Part shown: one piece after another, positions 35,502-44,193 of the stretch
How the letters are laid out: the number at the start of each line of letters is the position of its first letter
Position numbering within the stretch: the first letter of the stretch is position 1
Made by a program: the position numbers and the translations under genes
Source of the DNA: an uncultured Planctomycetaceae bacterium
GTDB lineage: Bacteria > Planctomycetota > Planctomycetia > Pirellulales > Thermoguttaceae
Reading direction: 5' to 3'
NCBI GenBank assembly: GCA_946408825.1
Contig: CAMJTU010000019.1
Coordinates: 1 to 64,000 of the forward strand
Length of the DNA stretch: 64,000 bases
Notes under the pieces: generated by a model
The model's database searches: none
Told to the model about the DNA's origin: nothing
Seen by the model: only the letters and a program-made list of their open reading frames with translations

Positions 35502-36076
35502 TCTGGGGAGCGGATATCCTGACCATTGCGCTCGCGCTTATCGTGGCGATTGCGATAGGTCTCGTCTACGACGCGACGCAAGTCTTACGCGCTCGTAAGG
35601 CGCGTAACGCGGCGCGCGCCTGCGCGGTCGTCGTCGGACTCGCGGCGATTTCCGTCTGCGCCGTCGTCAGTTTCGCGAGGGAACGCGAGTGGAAGCATGC
35701 GTATGCGGAAATTCACGAGACCGTCTGCGCAATCCGGCGCGACGTCGCAAACAACGACTTTGAACACGCGCTCGCGTTCGTCTCGGAAAACGCGACGCAA
35801 ACGCGGGCGCTCGTCTCGCGCAATCGCGGCGCGGTCAAAGTCAAGGACGCGACGATCTCCGACTTTAAGATTCTCGAAATCGATTTGAACGAGAAACCGC
35901 CCCGCGCGACCGTCTCGTTCCGCGTCTCCGTTAAGGGAACCGCGAGCGCGTGGCCGACTCCGATCAGACTGCCCTACCGGCTCGAGCTTGAACTTGACGG
36001 GGTCGAATTTCGGCGCGAAAAAGACGGAGTCTGGCGACTTCAAGACCGATACGTCGTGAAGTCGACCGCTCTTTAA
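35486..36076 (+). CDS. Small membrane protein, paralogue of the next gene (A)
   Basis: The 196-residue product has two transmembrane segments at residues 5-28 and about 44-58 (ACAVVVGLAAISVCAVV), and an exposed alpha/beta domain. The domain is homologous to the next gene: IRRDVANNDFEHALAFVSEN, RALVSRNRGAVKVKDATISD and RATVSFRVSVKG. The fold resembles a nuclear transport factor 2-like cone, but this is only a structural guess. It overlaps the 3' end of the oxidoreductase gene by 16 bases, suggesting translational coupling. Function is unknown. Confidence 0.7.
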   Translation: MDSSIIWGADILTIALALIVAIAIGLVYDATQVLRARKARNAARACAVVVGLAAISVCAVVSFAREREWKHAYAEIHETVCAIRRDVANNDFEHALAFVSENATQTRALVSRNRGAVKVKDATISDFKILEIDLNEKPPRATVSFRVSVKGTASAWPTPIRLPYRLELELDGVEFRREKDGVWRLQDRYVVKSTAL

Positions 36077-36088
36077 CGAAAGGACGTT

Positions 36089-36637
36089 ATGCGTTTATTC
36101 ACGCTCTATTATCCGGTATGGATCGTCGTCGCGGCGGCGATCTTCGCGGTCGGCTACGCCGTCGCGACCGGAACGAACAAGAAGGTCTTCCTATTCTCGG
36201 GAATCGGCGGCGCCGTCGTAGCGCTGCTTCTGGGCGTCTTCTGCGTCTACTTCATGCCGACCGACGAAAAGGCTGCGCGCAAAACGATTAACGAGATCAA
36301 AAAAGCCGTCATGGCAAACGATCTTGGAGGAACGCTCGCGTATGTCGACGACGACGCGACAAAAACTCGCGCGCTTGCGAGAACGTATGTGGGAAACGTC
36401 CAGTTTCGCGGGATTAAGATAACCAACTTCAAGGTCGACGAAATCAACCGGTTGACGTCGCCGGCGCGCGCGCGCGTCTCGTTCCGCGTCGGCGCGTCGG
36501 GAACCTATAGTTCAGAGTGGGGCGCCGCGTCCTTCTCGACGCTCGTCGATTTCAGCGTCGTCGAACTCCGACTCGGATCCGACGGCATATGGCGCGTAAC
36601 CGACAATCTCCGCTTCTCGGAAGCGACGGGGTTCTAG
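36089..36637 (+). CDS. Small membrane protein, paralogue of the previous gene (B)
   Basis: The 182-residue product has two N-terminal membrane segments (residues 5-24 and about 33-54). Its domain aligns with gene A: EIKKAVMANDLGGTLAYVDD, RALARTYVGNVQFRGIKITN and ARVSFRVGASGTYSSEW. AAAGGACG precedes the ATG, and 12 bp separate it from gene A. The pair probably arose by tandem duplication. Function is unknown. The terminator at 36664 ends the operon. Confidence 0.7.
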   Translation: MRLFTLYYPVWIVVAAAIFAVGYAVATGTNKKVFLFSGIGGAVVALLLGVFCVYFMPTDEKAARKTINEIKKAVMANDLGGTLAYVDDDATKTRALARTYVGNVQFRGIKITNFKVDEINRLTSPARARVSFRVGASGTYSSEWGAASFSTLVDFSVVELRLGSDGIWRVTDNLRFSEATGF

Positions 36638-36663
36638 GTCCGCTAAGCCTACTCGGCAAATAA

Positions 36664-36706
36664 AGCGCGAACCGCCGGCCGTCGACGGTTCGCGCTCTTT
36701 TCTTTT
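36664..36706. terminator. Rho-independent terminator (probably bidirectional)
   Basis: AGCGCGAACCG (36664-36674) pairs perfectly with CGGTTCGCGCT (36686-36696), followed by CTTTTCTTTT. Confidence 0.85.
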
Positions 36707-36729
36707 GCTCAAACGTTTCGTAAAAAACG

Positions 36730-37275
36730 TTACTTAACCGACCCGTCTTCCGCGCAGGCCGAGTCTGACGCCGGATTCGAATTAGGGAGACGCTCCCGAT
36801 TTTCGAGTTCCGTAATCTGATCGCGTAACCGCGACGCCAATTCGTAATCTTCGACCTCGATCGCGTCGGCGAGTTTCGTCCTCAACCGTACAAGCTTCGG
36901 CCCCACGTTCGAACCGCCCTTCGAACGCAGCGGACGCTTGCCCACATGCTGGGTCGCGCCTTGCAAGCCTTGGATCACCGGTTCGAGACGGTCGTGAAAA
37001 CAACGGTAGTCGTTCGCGCACCCCACGAGCGTCGTCATTCGAAAATCTTGGAAACCCGCGCGGCAATATGGGCAGACTTGGAAATCATCGGCGACAAGTT
37101 CGTCCGTCGCCTCCTGCAAGCAGGGCGTCGGACCAAACTCGGCAAGCGGCTCCGCCCCGTTTTGGTGTAAATATTCATACGCGTGATCCTGGCAGAGATG
37201 CAGTTCAAGAGGAGTCGCGTCGATCATTTCCGTGATGTGAAAAACCGCCTGTTTGCCGCACTTCTGACATTTCAT
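36730..37275 (-). CDS. mcsA: McsA-like zinc-finger protein with UVR motif
   Basis: The 181-residue product has an N-terminal CQKCG zinc finger completed by a C and H near residue 28. A second finger is CPYC (about 68-71) with later cysteines in VGCANDYRC. A UvrB/UvrC motif lies near residues 143-175 (KLADAIEVEDYELASRLRDQ). McsA activates the protein-arginine kinase McsB and binds ClpC in Firmicutes; planctomycetes have similar proteins. No mcsB or clpC gene is adjacent. It converges with the operon at 34-36.6 kb. Confidence 0.78.
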   Translation of the reverse strand: MKCQKCGKQAVFHITEMIDATPLELHLCQDHAYEYLHQNGAEPLAEFGPTPCLQEATDELVADDFQVCPYCRAGFQDFRMTTLVGCANDYRCFHDRLEPVIQGLQGATQHVGKRPLRSKGGSNVGPKLVRLRTKLADAIEVEDYELASRLRDQITELENRERLPNSNPASDSACAEDGSVK

Positions 37276-37482
37276 GGCGAACCCCCGTCGCTATCCGAAT
37301 CAAGAGTAGAACGTCCGTTGTTTCAATTCGTTTCGAGAGCCAAGCGCGCACGCTCGACAACCTGAGTATTGTACGTCTTTCCGACGCGCCGACCAGTCTG
37401 AAAACGAAAAAATTTCCTTCGCTGGGAAACGTCGCGATTCTACTGAAAAGCGCCGCGTCCGTCAAGTCTGCCCTCGAACAAC

Positions 37483-37511
37483 CTCGACGTAAAGGCGAAA
37501 TTCGGTATAAT
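37483..37511 (+). promoter_or_regulatory. Candidate promoter of recQ
   Basis: Perfect TATAAT at 37506-37511, with a weak -35 (CTCGAC, 37483-37488) 17 bases upstream. It lies 37 bases before the ATG. Confidence 0.5.
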
Positions 37512-37547
37512 GCGACGCGTTACGCGTAGATTAGGAGACTGCCCCGC

Positions 37548-39488
37548 ATGACGACCGCAAACGCCCCGACGACGACTGAATCCTCGAAAAAAGACGACCC
37601 GCTCTACCGCGCGCTCGCCGACGTCTTCGGATATTCCTCGTTTCGCCCTCGTCAGGAGTCGATCGTCCGCGCCGTGCTCGCGGGGCGCGACGTCTTCGCC
37701 GTCATGCCGACCGGCGGCGGAAAATCGCTATGTTATCAGCTCCCCGCGCTTCTCCTCCCAAGCGTGACCGTCGTCGTCAGTCCGCTCCTCTCCCTCATGA
37801 AAGATCAGGTCGACGCCGCTAAGCGCAACGGAATAAACGCCGCGACGATCAACTCCGTCACGACCTCCGACGAATGGCGCGCCATTATGGCGGGTATCGA
37901 CGACAGACGACTCAAACTCCTCTACGTCTCCCCCGAACGGTTTAACTCCGAGAGCTTTAAAGAAACGTTACGCCGCGCCGATCCGAGTTTTTTCGCGATC
38001 GACGAAGCGCATTGCATCTCGCAGTGGGGACACAACTTCCGCGAAGACTACCTGCAACTCGGGCAGATCGCCGACATGTTCCCGGATCGCCCAATCGCCG
38101 CATTCACCGCGACCGCGACGGAACAGGTCGGAAACGACGTCAAGACGTCTCTCAAACTCCGCGACCCGTTCTGCGTCGTCGCTTCCTTTGACCGCCCGAA
38201 CCTCTTCTATCAGATCGCCTATAAGGACGATTTTGACCGCCAGCTTCTCGATTTCCTCCGCGAGGTCGGGGACGAGCCGGGGATCGTTTATCGTTCGACT
38301 CGCAAAAAAGTCGAGCAGACGACGGAATTTCTCAAAAAGTCCGGGTTCAAAACGGCGGGGTATCACGCGGGAATGTCCGACGAAGAACGAATTCGAGCGC
38401 AGGAAGATTTCGCAAACGACGCGGTTCAAATCGTCGTCGCGACGGTCGCGTTCGGCATGGGAATCGACAAATCGAACGTCCGATTCGTCGTCCACGGCGA
38501 TCTGCCCGCCGACGTAGAGAGTTACTACCAGGAGACCGGGCGCGCGGGTCGCGACGGGGCGCCGGCGCGGTGCGCGCTCTTCTACGGGTATCAGGACGTC
38601 GCGATTCGGCGCAAATTCCTCGACGATTACGAAGACGAGACGGCGCGCGTGGCGGCGGCGAAACGCCTCGACGAGATGGTCCGCTTCGCCGAGTCGGACG
38701 GGTGTCGTCGCGTCAACCTTCTGCGGTATTTCGGGGAAACGTACCGCCCGATCGACCTCGCGTCGGACGAAAACGGCGATCCACAATCTCGGCCCGCCGC
38801 GACTCGGTGCGGCGCCTGCGATTTCTGCGTCGGCTCCGCGGAACGCGTCGACGCGACGATCGACGCGCAAAAGGCGCTCTCCGCGATGCAACGCACCGGC
38901 AATCGGTTCGGCGCCGGACACATTGCCGACGTCCTCGTCGGTTCGAAAACAGAAAAAGTCGTCGCCATGGGGCACGACGAACTCCCGACCTTTGGCGTCG
39001 GCGCCGACAAGACGAAACAGTATTGGCGCTATCTGATTCAAGCGCTCCTAACGCAGGGAATCGCCGCGCTCGCGCCGGACTTCGACTTTCCGATCCCGCA
39101 AGTGACGTCTCTCGGATGGGACGTGATGCGCGGAAAAAGAAAGGTCATGATTCTCAAGCGCCCCGACAAAAAGAAAAAGACAAAGAAGTCCGCCTCCGTC
39201 GCGTCCATCCTCAGCGCGGCCGCCAATCCTTACGACAAATCGGCGCTTAACGCCCGTGATCGACGTCTTTTCGAAACGCTCCGCGCGCTCCGCGCCTCGG
39301 TCGCCAAAGCGGAACATGTTCCTCCCTATGTCGTCTTCACCGACAAATCCCTTGTCGATATGGCGGCGCTCAAACCGCAGACGCCCGAAGATTTCCTGCT
39401 CGTCAACGGGGTCGGACGCGCGAAACTTCAGAACTTCGGCGCCGAGTTCATGGACGCCATCCGCGAATTCCTGCGCGACAACCCGTAA
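37548..39488 (+). CDS. recQ: ATP-dependent DNA helicase RecQ
   Basis: The 646-residue product contains the RecQ series: MPTGGGKSLCYQLPALLL (Walker A, about 55-72), AIDEAHCISQWGHNFRED (DEAH box with RecQ loop, about 148-165) and SVQ-type later motifs ending in SYYQETGRAGRDG (about 327-339). The zinc-binding RQC part has CGACDFC near 425, and an HRDC domain lies at about 565-640. It unwinds DNA 3' to 5' in recombination and fork repair. GGAG precedes the start. The long lysine-rich stretch near 540 (PDKKKKTKKSA) links the RQC and HRDC regions. It stands alone on its strand. Confidence 0.94.
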   Translation: MTTANAPTTTESSKKDDPLYRALADVFGYSSFRPRQESIVRAVLAGRDVFAVMPTGGGKSLCYQLPALLLPSVTVVVSPLLSLMKDQVDAAKRNGINAATINSVTTSDEWRAIMAGIDDRRLKLLYVSPERFNSESFKETLRRADPSFFAIDEAHCISQWGHNFREDYLQLGQIADMFPDRPIAAFTATATEQVGNDVKTSLKLRDPFCVVASFDRPNLFYQIAYKDDFDRQLLDFLREVGDEPGIVYRSTRKKVEQTTEFLKKSGFKTAGYHAGMSDEERIRAQEDFANDAVQIVVATVAFGMGIDKSNVRFVVHGDLPADVESYYQETGRAGRDGAPARCALFYGYQDVAIRRKFLDDYEDETARVAAAKRLDEMVRFAESDGCRRVNLLRYFGETYRPIDLASDENGDPQSRPAATRCGACDFCVGSAERVDATIDAQKALSAMQRTGNRFGAGHIADVLVGSKTEKVVAMGHDELPTFGVGADKTKQYWRYLIQALLTQGIAALAPDFDFPIPQVTSLGWDVMRGKRKVMILKRPDKKKKTKKSASVASILSAAANPYDKSALNARDRRLFETLRALRASVAKAEHVPPYVVFTDKSLVDMAALKPQTPEDFLLVNGVGRAKLQNFGAEFMDAIREFLRDNP

Positions 39489-39607
39489 AGTATCGCAGAA
39501 ATTGCGAGCCCCAGCCCTCGATATTGCAATTTCATAGAAAACGCGCTAGACTGGGAGCGCCGACCTTTTTACCCGTATCCTTCGCCTTTAAATTAGTTTG
39601 CGCTAAA

Positions 39608-40048
39608 ATGAACGACCAAGACAAAATCGAACGCAATCGAAACGCCATGCGTCTTTTTGAAACATGCATTAATACCAACGACTTAACGCTTGGACTCCAA
39701 TTAATTGCGGAAGACGCCGAGTTCCTGACGCCCGTTTCGCCGACGCCCCTCAAAGGCGCGGAGGGATATTTGAGCGTCGTCGAAATGATGCGCAAGAGTT
39801 TTCCCGACGTCCAATGGAAGCTCGAAAACATGGTCGCCGACGCCGCGACCGTCGCCGTTCAATGGCGCTGTTCAGGAACCTTTAACGGAACGAGGCCTTT
39901 TGCGGGACTCGCGCCCAACGGTCGGTCGTTCTGCGCGACGGTCATGAACTTTTACTCGTTTAACGAAAACGGCAAAATTGTCGACGACGTCGCGGCGGAC
40001 GGAATCGCGGGAATTCTTCGAGGAATCGGCGCTTTCCCAGAAGCGTAA
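39608..40048 (+). CDS. SnoaL-like (NTF2-fold) protein
   Basis: From the ATG at 39608 the product has 146 residues. It matches the SnoaL/ester-cyclase cone fold: NRNAMRLFETCINTNDLTLG, IAEDAEFLTPVSP, KSFPDVQWKLENMVADAATV, VQWRCSGTFNG and FYSFNENGKIV. These proteins bind or isomerise small hydrophobic compounds, and the substrate is unknown. No strong ribosome site is seen, so the start is uncertain; an in-frame extension to 39524 begins with TTG and is unconvincing. It is the only gene between recQ and the AAA-ATPase-like gene. Confidence 0.75.
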   Translation: MNDQDKIERNRNAMRLFETCINTNDLTLGLQLIAEDAEFLTPVSPTPLKGAEGYLSVVEMMRKSFPDVQWKLENMVADAATVAVQWRCSGTFNGTRPFAGLAPNGRSFCATVMNFYSFNENGKIVDDVAADGIAGILRGIGAFPEA

Positions 40049-40199
40049 CGAAAGCAAATAAAAGACGCATAGCGCCGTTAAATTCTGACGTGGTATCGTT
40101 TTCTGTCTGTTGAATCGGCGTTCGTCGAACAGCGAAGTCCCTCGCTTGGAGAGTTGGATTAAAAAATTTCTTTTTTCTCAAAAAAACGAATCAGGACGC
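40049..40199. other. Intergenic stretch before the AAA-ATPase-like gene
   Basis: Gene-free. It leads into the promoter at 40200, after which a 168-base leader runs to 40396. Confidence 0.4.
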
Positions 40200-40228
40200 T
40201 TGACGCCTCCGCGAAGACGGCATATATT
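40200..40228 (+). promoter_or_regulatory. Promoter of the AAA-ATPase-like gene, overlapped by an inverted repeat
   Basis: TTGACG (40200-40205), 17-bp spacer, TATATT (40223-40228). CCTCCGC (40206-40212) and GCGGAGG (40234-40240) form inverted arms around the -10 box. Confidence 0.6.
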
Positions 40229-40306
40229 AGAATGCGGAGGATCTCTGGAATTAGGGGCGTTTCAATCTGACAGATTCTATCGGTCGCCTCGTTAGAGATT
40301 TTTGAA

Positions 40307-40330
40307 TTACGCGGCAGGCGGCGCGTAATT
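40307..40330. promoter_or_regulatory. Inverted repeat in the leader of the AAA-ATPase-like gene
   Basis: ATTACGCG (40307-40314) and CGCGTAAT (40323-40330) are perfect 8-bp arms 8 bp apart. They overlap a second, weaker promoter-like pair (TTGAAT at 40303, TAATTT at 40327). Confidence 0.5.
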
Positions 40331-40395
40331 TCTGTGTTGCGGTATTCGGCGCTTTGTAGCGTCGTTTCAAAAAATTACAATAGAGGAGGCCTAAT

Positions 40396-41598
40396 ATGGG
40401 CGTTATTATCAATCCGGGCAATTCGTCCTTCGTCACACTCAACAATTCGTCTTACGTCGACAAAACGGGAATTATCAAGCTGGTCAATCAGGGACTTGAA
40501 ACGCGAAATATGCTTTCCTGTATCAGCCTGCCAAGCGGGTTCGGAAAGTCGGCAATCGCGACGACCTTGGCGGCTTACTATGACTGTTCCTGCGATTCGC
40601 ACAAGCTCTTCGACGACAAAAAGATCGCCGAATCGGACGACTACAAGGAGAAGCTGAATAAGTTCAATGTTCTTTACATCGACATGAACTATTTCGTCCA
40701 TGCCAAACCGCACACTTCTTGGGATTCCTTCCCGGAAATGATCAGAGACAGCCTTACTGTCGAGTTTCTCGGCGACTGCTCGACAAAGCGCAAAGAACGC
40801 TTTGAAAGCGTCAAAGACAACGTCGAGCGAAGGCTGATTGATATCGTCGAAAGGAGCGAAAAGAAATTCATCGTCATTGTCGACGGATGGGACGTCGCCC
40901 TTCGCGGTCCTTCGGTTTACAAGACCGACGTCAACGACGATTTAGGTCTTGCGAACGCCTGGTTTAACAGCGCGACGTTTACTCCGAAAGCCGTCGCGGG
41001 CGTCGTTCTGACGGGCGTCTTGCCTTTCCGAAGGGACGTCTTTCCTCTAACGCGACTGGAAGACGCCCACTCCCTTCCCGTCCCCGTTTTCAGGGAATAC
41101 AGCCTTGCGCAGCCGGGGCCGTTTGCGGAATACTTCGGTTTCACTGAGGATGACGTTAGAAAGATCGCGGGCGCTCAAAGCGTCGTCGATTTAAACCGCA
41201 ACTACGGCGGTTACGCGGTTGAAAAGGTCGGAAACGTCTTCAACCCCGCTTCGACGTTCCGCGCAATTGAAGAAGGAACGCTCGGCGCGTTCTGGACCGA
41301 ACCGTACTCGTCGAAGGCTGCGGCGGACTTCATCGTCAAAAACGAGGACGGACTCGACGAAACCGTCGCCAACCTTCTCGACGGCGGCTCCGTCGACGTC
41401 AAATCGCTGACGCTTCCCTCTTGGTACGGCGGCAAGCTTGAAGAGACGACAAGTCGCGACGAATTCTTGGCGCTGATGGTCTATTTCGGCTACCTGACCT
41501 ACGACGCCAATTCGCGAACCGCAAGGATCCCGAACGAAGAAGTCAAGACGGAACTTCGCCGGATCGTCGATTGCGCCAAACGTAAACAAGAAGCCTAG
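40396..41598 (+). CDS. AAA-ATPase-like protein (PF09820 type), lacking the usual C-terminal nuclease
   Basis: The 400-residue product has the N-terminal AAA-ATPase-like module found in multi-copy gut bacterial proteins. It has SSYVDKTGIIKLVNQGLETR, then LPSGFGKSAIATTLAAYYDC (P-loop region, residues 48-67) and KFIVIVDGWDVAL near 160 as the Walker B strand. Typical members are 500-580 residues with a DUF1703 PD-(D/E)XK nuclease at the end. Here the C-terminus is short and the nuclease motif was not found, so it may be a truncated or single-domain form. AGGAGG before the ATG gives strong translation. Such genes often spread horizontally. Confidence 0.75.
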   Translation: MGVIINPGNSSFVTLNNSSYVDKTGIIKLVNQGLETRNMLSCISLPSGFGKSAIATTLAAYYDCSCDSHKLFDDKKIAESDDYKEKLNKFNVLYIDMNYFVHAKPHTSWDSFPEMIRDSLTVEFLGDCSTKRKERFESVKDNVERRLIDIVERSEKKFIVIVDGWDVALRGPSVYKTDVNDDLGLANAWFNSATFTPKAVAGVVLTGVLPFRRDVFPLTRLEDAHSLPVPVFREYSLAQPGPFAEYFGFTEDDVRKIAGAQSVVDLNRNYGGYAVEKVGNVFNPASTFRAIEEGTLGAFWTEPYSSKAAADFIVKNEDGLDETVANLLDGGSVDVKSLTLPSWYGGKLEETTSRDEFLALMVYFGYLTYDANSRTARIPNEEVKTELRRIVDCAKRKQEA

Positions 41599-41659
41599 TA
41601 TTCCGACAAACGGAACCCCTCGTTACGCAATCGTCGATCTTCGACTGCTATAAATACGG

Positions 41660-41702
41660 CGCGCCGCAACGGTCTTCTCCTATCGACCGTCGCGGCGCGT
41701 CT
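41660..41702 (+). terminator. Strong hairpin after the AAA-ATPase-like gene
   Basis: CGCGCCGCAACGGTC (41660-41674) pairs with GACCGTCGCGGCGCG (41685-41699) with one mismatch, followed by TCTTAA. The T-run is short. Confidence 0.65.
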
Positions 41703-41775
41703 TAACTTAATCGGCGGCGACAATCAGTTAGAGAAACGTCCTAGCTCGTGGAATAAAGCAAACGTTCAACCGCTG

Positions 41776-43239
41776 TCAAAGCTCCTCTCCGAGCCGTTCC
41801 AGCGCCGCTTTCGCTTCCTCCTCCCCCTCGGCGGCCGCTTGACGATACAGTTTGATCGCTTCTTCTAAATTCCGCTCGACCCCCCTGCCGTTTTCGTAAC
41901 ATTCGCCAAGGCTGAACAACGCGAACGATAAGCCGGCCTCTGCGGCGCGACGATACCACGCGATCGCCTCTTTCATGTTTCGCTCGACGCCCTTGCCGGT
42001 TTCATAACAATCGCCAAGGTTGTTCATTGCGTATCCGTCGCCCGCCTCCGCCGCTTGGCGATATAACCGAGCCGCTTCCGCATAATCCAGTTCGACGCCT
42101 AGACCGATCTGATAACAACCGGCAAGAAGGCTCGTCGCCTTGGGATCGCCCGCCTCCGACCCTTGACGAAACAGATTAACCGCTTCCGCATAATCTTGAG
42201 CGACGCCTCTGCCGTTGAGGAAACAATTGCCAAGAAAGAACAACGCGGCGGAATTGCCGCCCTCGACGGCTTGACGATACCATTTGACCGCTTCTTCACA
42301 GTTCCGCTCGACTCCGTAGCCGCGTTCGTAACATAAGCCAAGGGAAAACGCCGCGCCCGAATCGCCCGCCTCAGCCCCTTGAAAAAACAGATTAACCGCT
42401 TCCGCATAATCTTGAGCGACGCCTCTGCCGTTGAAGTAACAGTTTCCAAGAAAGAACAACGCGTCGGAATTGCCGCCCTCGGCGGCTTGACGATACCATT
42501 TAACCGCTTCTTCACAATTCTGTTCGACTCCGTCGCCGTTTTCAAAACAAAGAGCAAGGTAGAACATCGCCGTAGATTCGCCCGCTTCCGCCGCGCGCCG
42601 ATACCATTTGACCGCCTCTTCCCAACTCTGGTCGATTCCGAAGCCGTTTTCATAACATAGCGCAAGCTTGAGCGCCGCCGCTGATTGACCGCCCTCCGCA
42701 GCACGGCGATACCATTTGATCGCTTCTTCCAAACTCTGTTCGACCCCGACGCCTTCTTCATAACATAGCGCAAGACGGATCGCCGCCGCAGATTCGCCAG
42801 CCTCATACGCTCGACGATACCATATCGTCGCTTCTTCCAAGTTCTGTTCGACCCCGTCGCCGTTTTCATAGCAAAGAGCAAGGTTGAACATCGCCGTAGA
42901 TTCGCCCGCTTCCGCAGCCCGGCGCTGCCATTTGACCGCTTCTTCCCAGCTCTGCTCGACTCCCCAACCTCTCATATAACAAACGCCAAGGTTAAACATT
43001 GCGGCGGAATCTCCCGTCTCCGCCGCGTCGCGCCACTCCTTGATAGCCTCTTCAAAGTCCAACTCGTCTTCAAAGTCCAGCTCGTCGTCGTCGCCGAATT
43101 CATAACGAACTTCGGAGTCGGACGTCCCGGCTAATTCCGCGTCCTCCGCCGCGCGATCGAGCAGGTTGTCCCAGTACCGCGCGTCGCGCTCGTCGTCGTT
43201 ACGGTCGTTCTTCATTCTAGAATCGTCTTCTGTCGACAT
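41776..43239 (-). CDS. Sel1-repeat protein with 12 tandem units
   Basis: From the ATG at 43239 the 487-residue product has an acidic N-terminus and about 12 Sel1-like repeats of 36 residues. The typical form is EEAVKWYRRAAEAGESTAMF followed by a LGLCYENGxGVEQ turn. The last unit is partial and ends near GEEL. Sel1 repeats are right-handed alpha solenoids that bind other proteins. Two adjacent units are duplicated as a pair (offset 216 bp, compare 42161 and 42377), so the array is still growing. A TTG start at 43257 is possible but less likely. It follows the SUMF1-like gene after about 34 bp on the same strand. Confidence 0.85.
   Translation of the reverse strand: MSTEDDSRMKNDRNDDERDARYWDNLLDRAAEDAELAGTSDSEVRYEFGDDDELDFEDELDFEEAIKEWRDAAETGDSAAMFNLGVCYMRGWGVEQSWEEAVKWQRRAAEAGESTAMFNLALCYENGDGVEQNLEEATIWYRRAYEAGESAAAIRLALCYEEGVGVEQSLEEAIKWYRRAAEGGQSAAALKLALCYENGFGIDQSWEEAVKWYRRAAEAGESTAMFYLALCFENGDGVEQNCEEAVKWYRQAAEGGNSDALFFLGNCYFNGRGVAQDYAEAVNLFFQGAEAGDSGAAFSLGLCYERGYGVERNCEEAVKWYRQAVEGGNSAALFFLGNCFLNGRGVAQDYAEAVNLFRQGSEAGDPKATSLLAGCYQIGLGVELDYAEAARLYRQAAEAGDGYAMNNLGDCYETGKGVERNMKEAIAWYRRAAEAGLSFALFSLGECYENGRGVERNLEEAIKLYRQAAAEGEEEAKAALERLGEEL
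42161..42600 (-). repeat. Internal 216-bp (two-unit) duplication in the Sel1 array
   Basis: The sequence around 42161-42310 and that around 42377-42526 are nearly identical with an offset of 216 bp, equal to two 108-bp units. The same YFNGRGVAQDY/FLNGRGVAQDY unit pair appears in the protein. Confidence 0.7.
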
Positions 43240-43273
43240 TGGTCGTCCGTCTTTCAAGCGCTAAAAGTTAAAG

Positions 43274-44092
43274 TTAAAAAACGCGGCTGGCGTCGGTCTT
43301 GGAGCAAAGCAGAACGCGGAAGCCGAGGTCTTCGTAACGGTCGTCGGGCTCGTACCAGTCGCGACTCGCAGAGCGGCAGGCGCGCGCGGGGTCGTCCCAG
43401 CTGCCGCCGCGCATAACGCGTCCTTCGCCGGAGTCGGCGCCGCGCGGGTCTTCGACGGTTCCTTTGGGATAGCGCCCATACCAGTCGAGGGTCCATTCGT
43501 TCACGAGGCCGTGCATATCGTACAACCCCCAAGGGTTCGGCGCGTAACTCTTCGGCGGGGTCGTCTTCTCGAGAAACGGACCTTTCGTATTCGTTCCACA
43601 GGGGTAGTTCCCGTCGCAATTCGCCCGGTCGCCGTTGAGCGATTTCCCCCAGAAATAGGGCGTCGACGTACCCGCTCGGCACGCGTATTCCCACTGCGCT
43701 TCGGTCGGAAGACTCGCCTTCGTTCCCTCCGGCAAAAGCTCGGTCAGACGTTCGCAAAAGTCGACCGCATCGTTCCAGCTTGCCGATTCGACGGGAAGCT
43801 CGACCCCTCTGAAGCGGCTCGGGTTCGTCTCCATAATCCGCTCGTAGAATCTCTGCGTCACGGGCGTTTCAAGGAGCCAAAACCCGGCCGTCAGAACGAC
43901 GTGATGGAGCGATTCGTCGTCGCAGCGATCAGCCTCTCCGCCGAAACCCAGCAGCCCTTTCGGCGATCCCATGTCAAACTCGCCCGGCGGAATCCAACAG
44001 AATCCATACTCCTCGCTGCCAATCTCCAAGCGTCTGGCAAAACCCGCGTAGCGTCCCGCTTCCTTGAGCCAATCTGCTGCGACTCTTTCCAT
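43274..44092 (-). CDS. SUMF1/FGE-fold protein, probably not a formylglycine generator
   Basis: The 272-residue product matches the formylglycine-generating enzyme sulfatase fold: WIPPGEFDMGSPKG, LPTEAQWEYACRAGTSTPYF near 140, GLYDMHGLVNEWTLDWYGR and GRVMRGGSWDDPARACRSAS near 240. FGE uses two cysteines six residues apart in the last segment. Here only the second remains (ACRSAS), and the first position is Asp (SWDDP). The oxygenase activity is therefore unlikely, and the fold probably serves as a binding or carrier domain. It is 101 bp downstream of the Card1-like nuclease gene and 34 bp before the Sel1 gene, all on the minus strand. Confidence 0.85.
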   Translation of the reverse strand: MERVAADWLKEAGRYAGFARRLEIGSEEYGFCWIPPGEFDMGSPKGLLGFGGEADRCDDESLHHVVLTAGFWLLETPVTQRFYERIMETNPSRFRGVELPVESASWNDAVDFCERLTELLPEGTKASLPTEAQWEYACRAGTSTPYFWGKSLNGDRANCDGNYPCGTNTKGPFLEKTTPPKSYAPNPWGLYDMHGLVNEWTLDWYGRYPKGTVEDPRGADSGEGRVMRGGSWDDPARACRSASRDWYEPDDRYEDLGFRVLLCSKTDASRVF

Positions 44093-44193
44093 CACGTTTC
44101 CTAACTCTCAACAACTGTAAACAAAAGGAGGCGTCGCCATGGGAATGCCGAAATCAAGCGTGACAAGCAACCGCCCGTCGAAGACGTTTCGCT

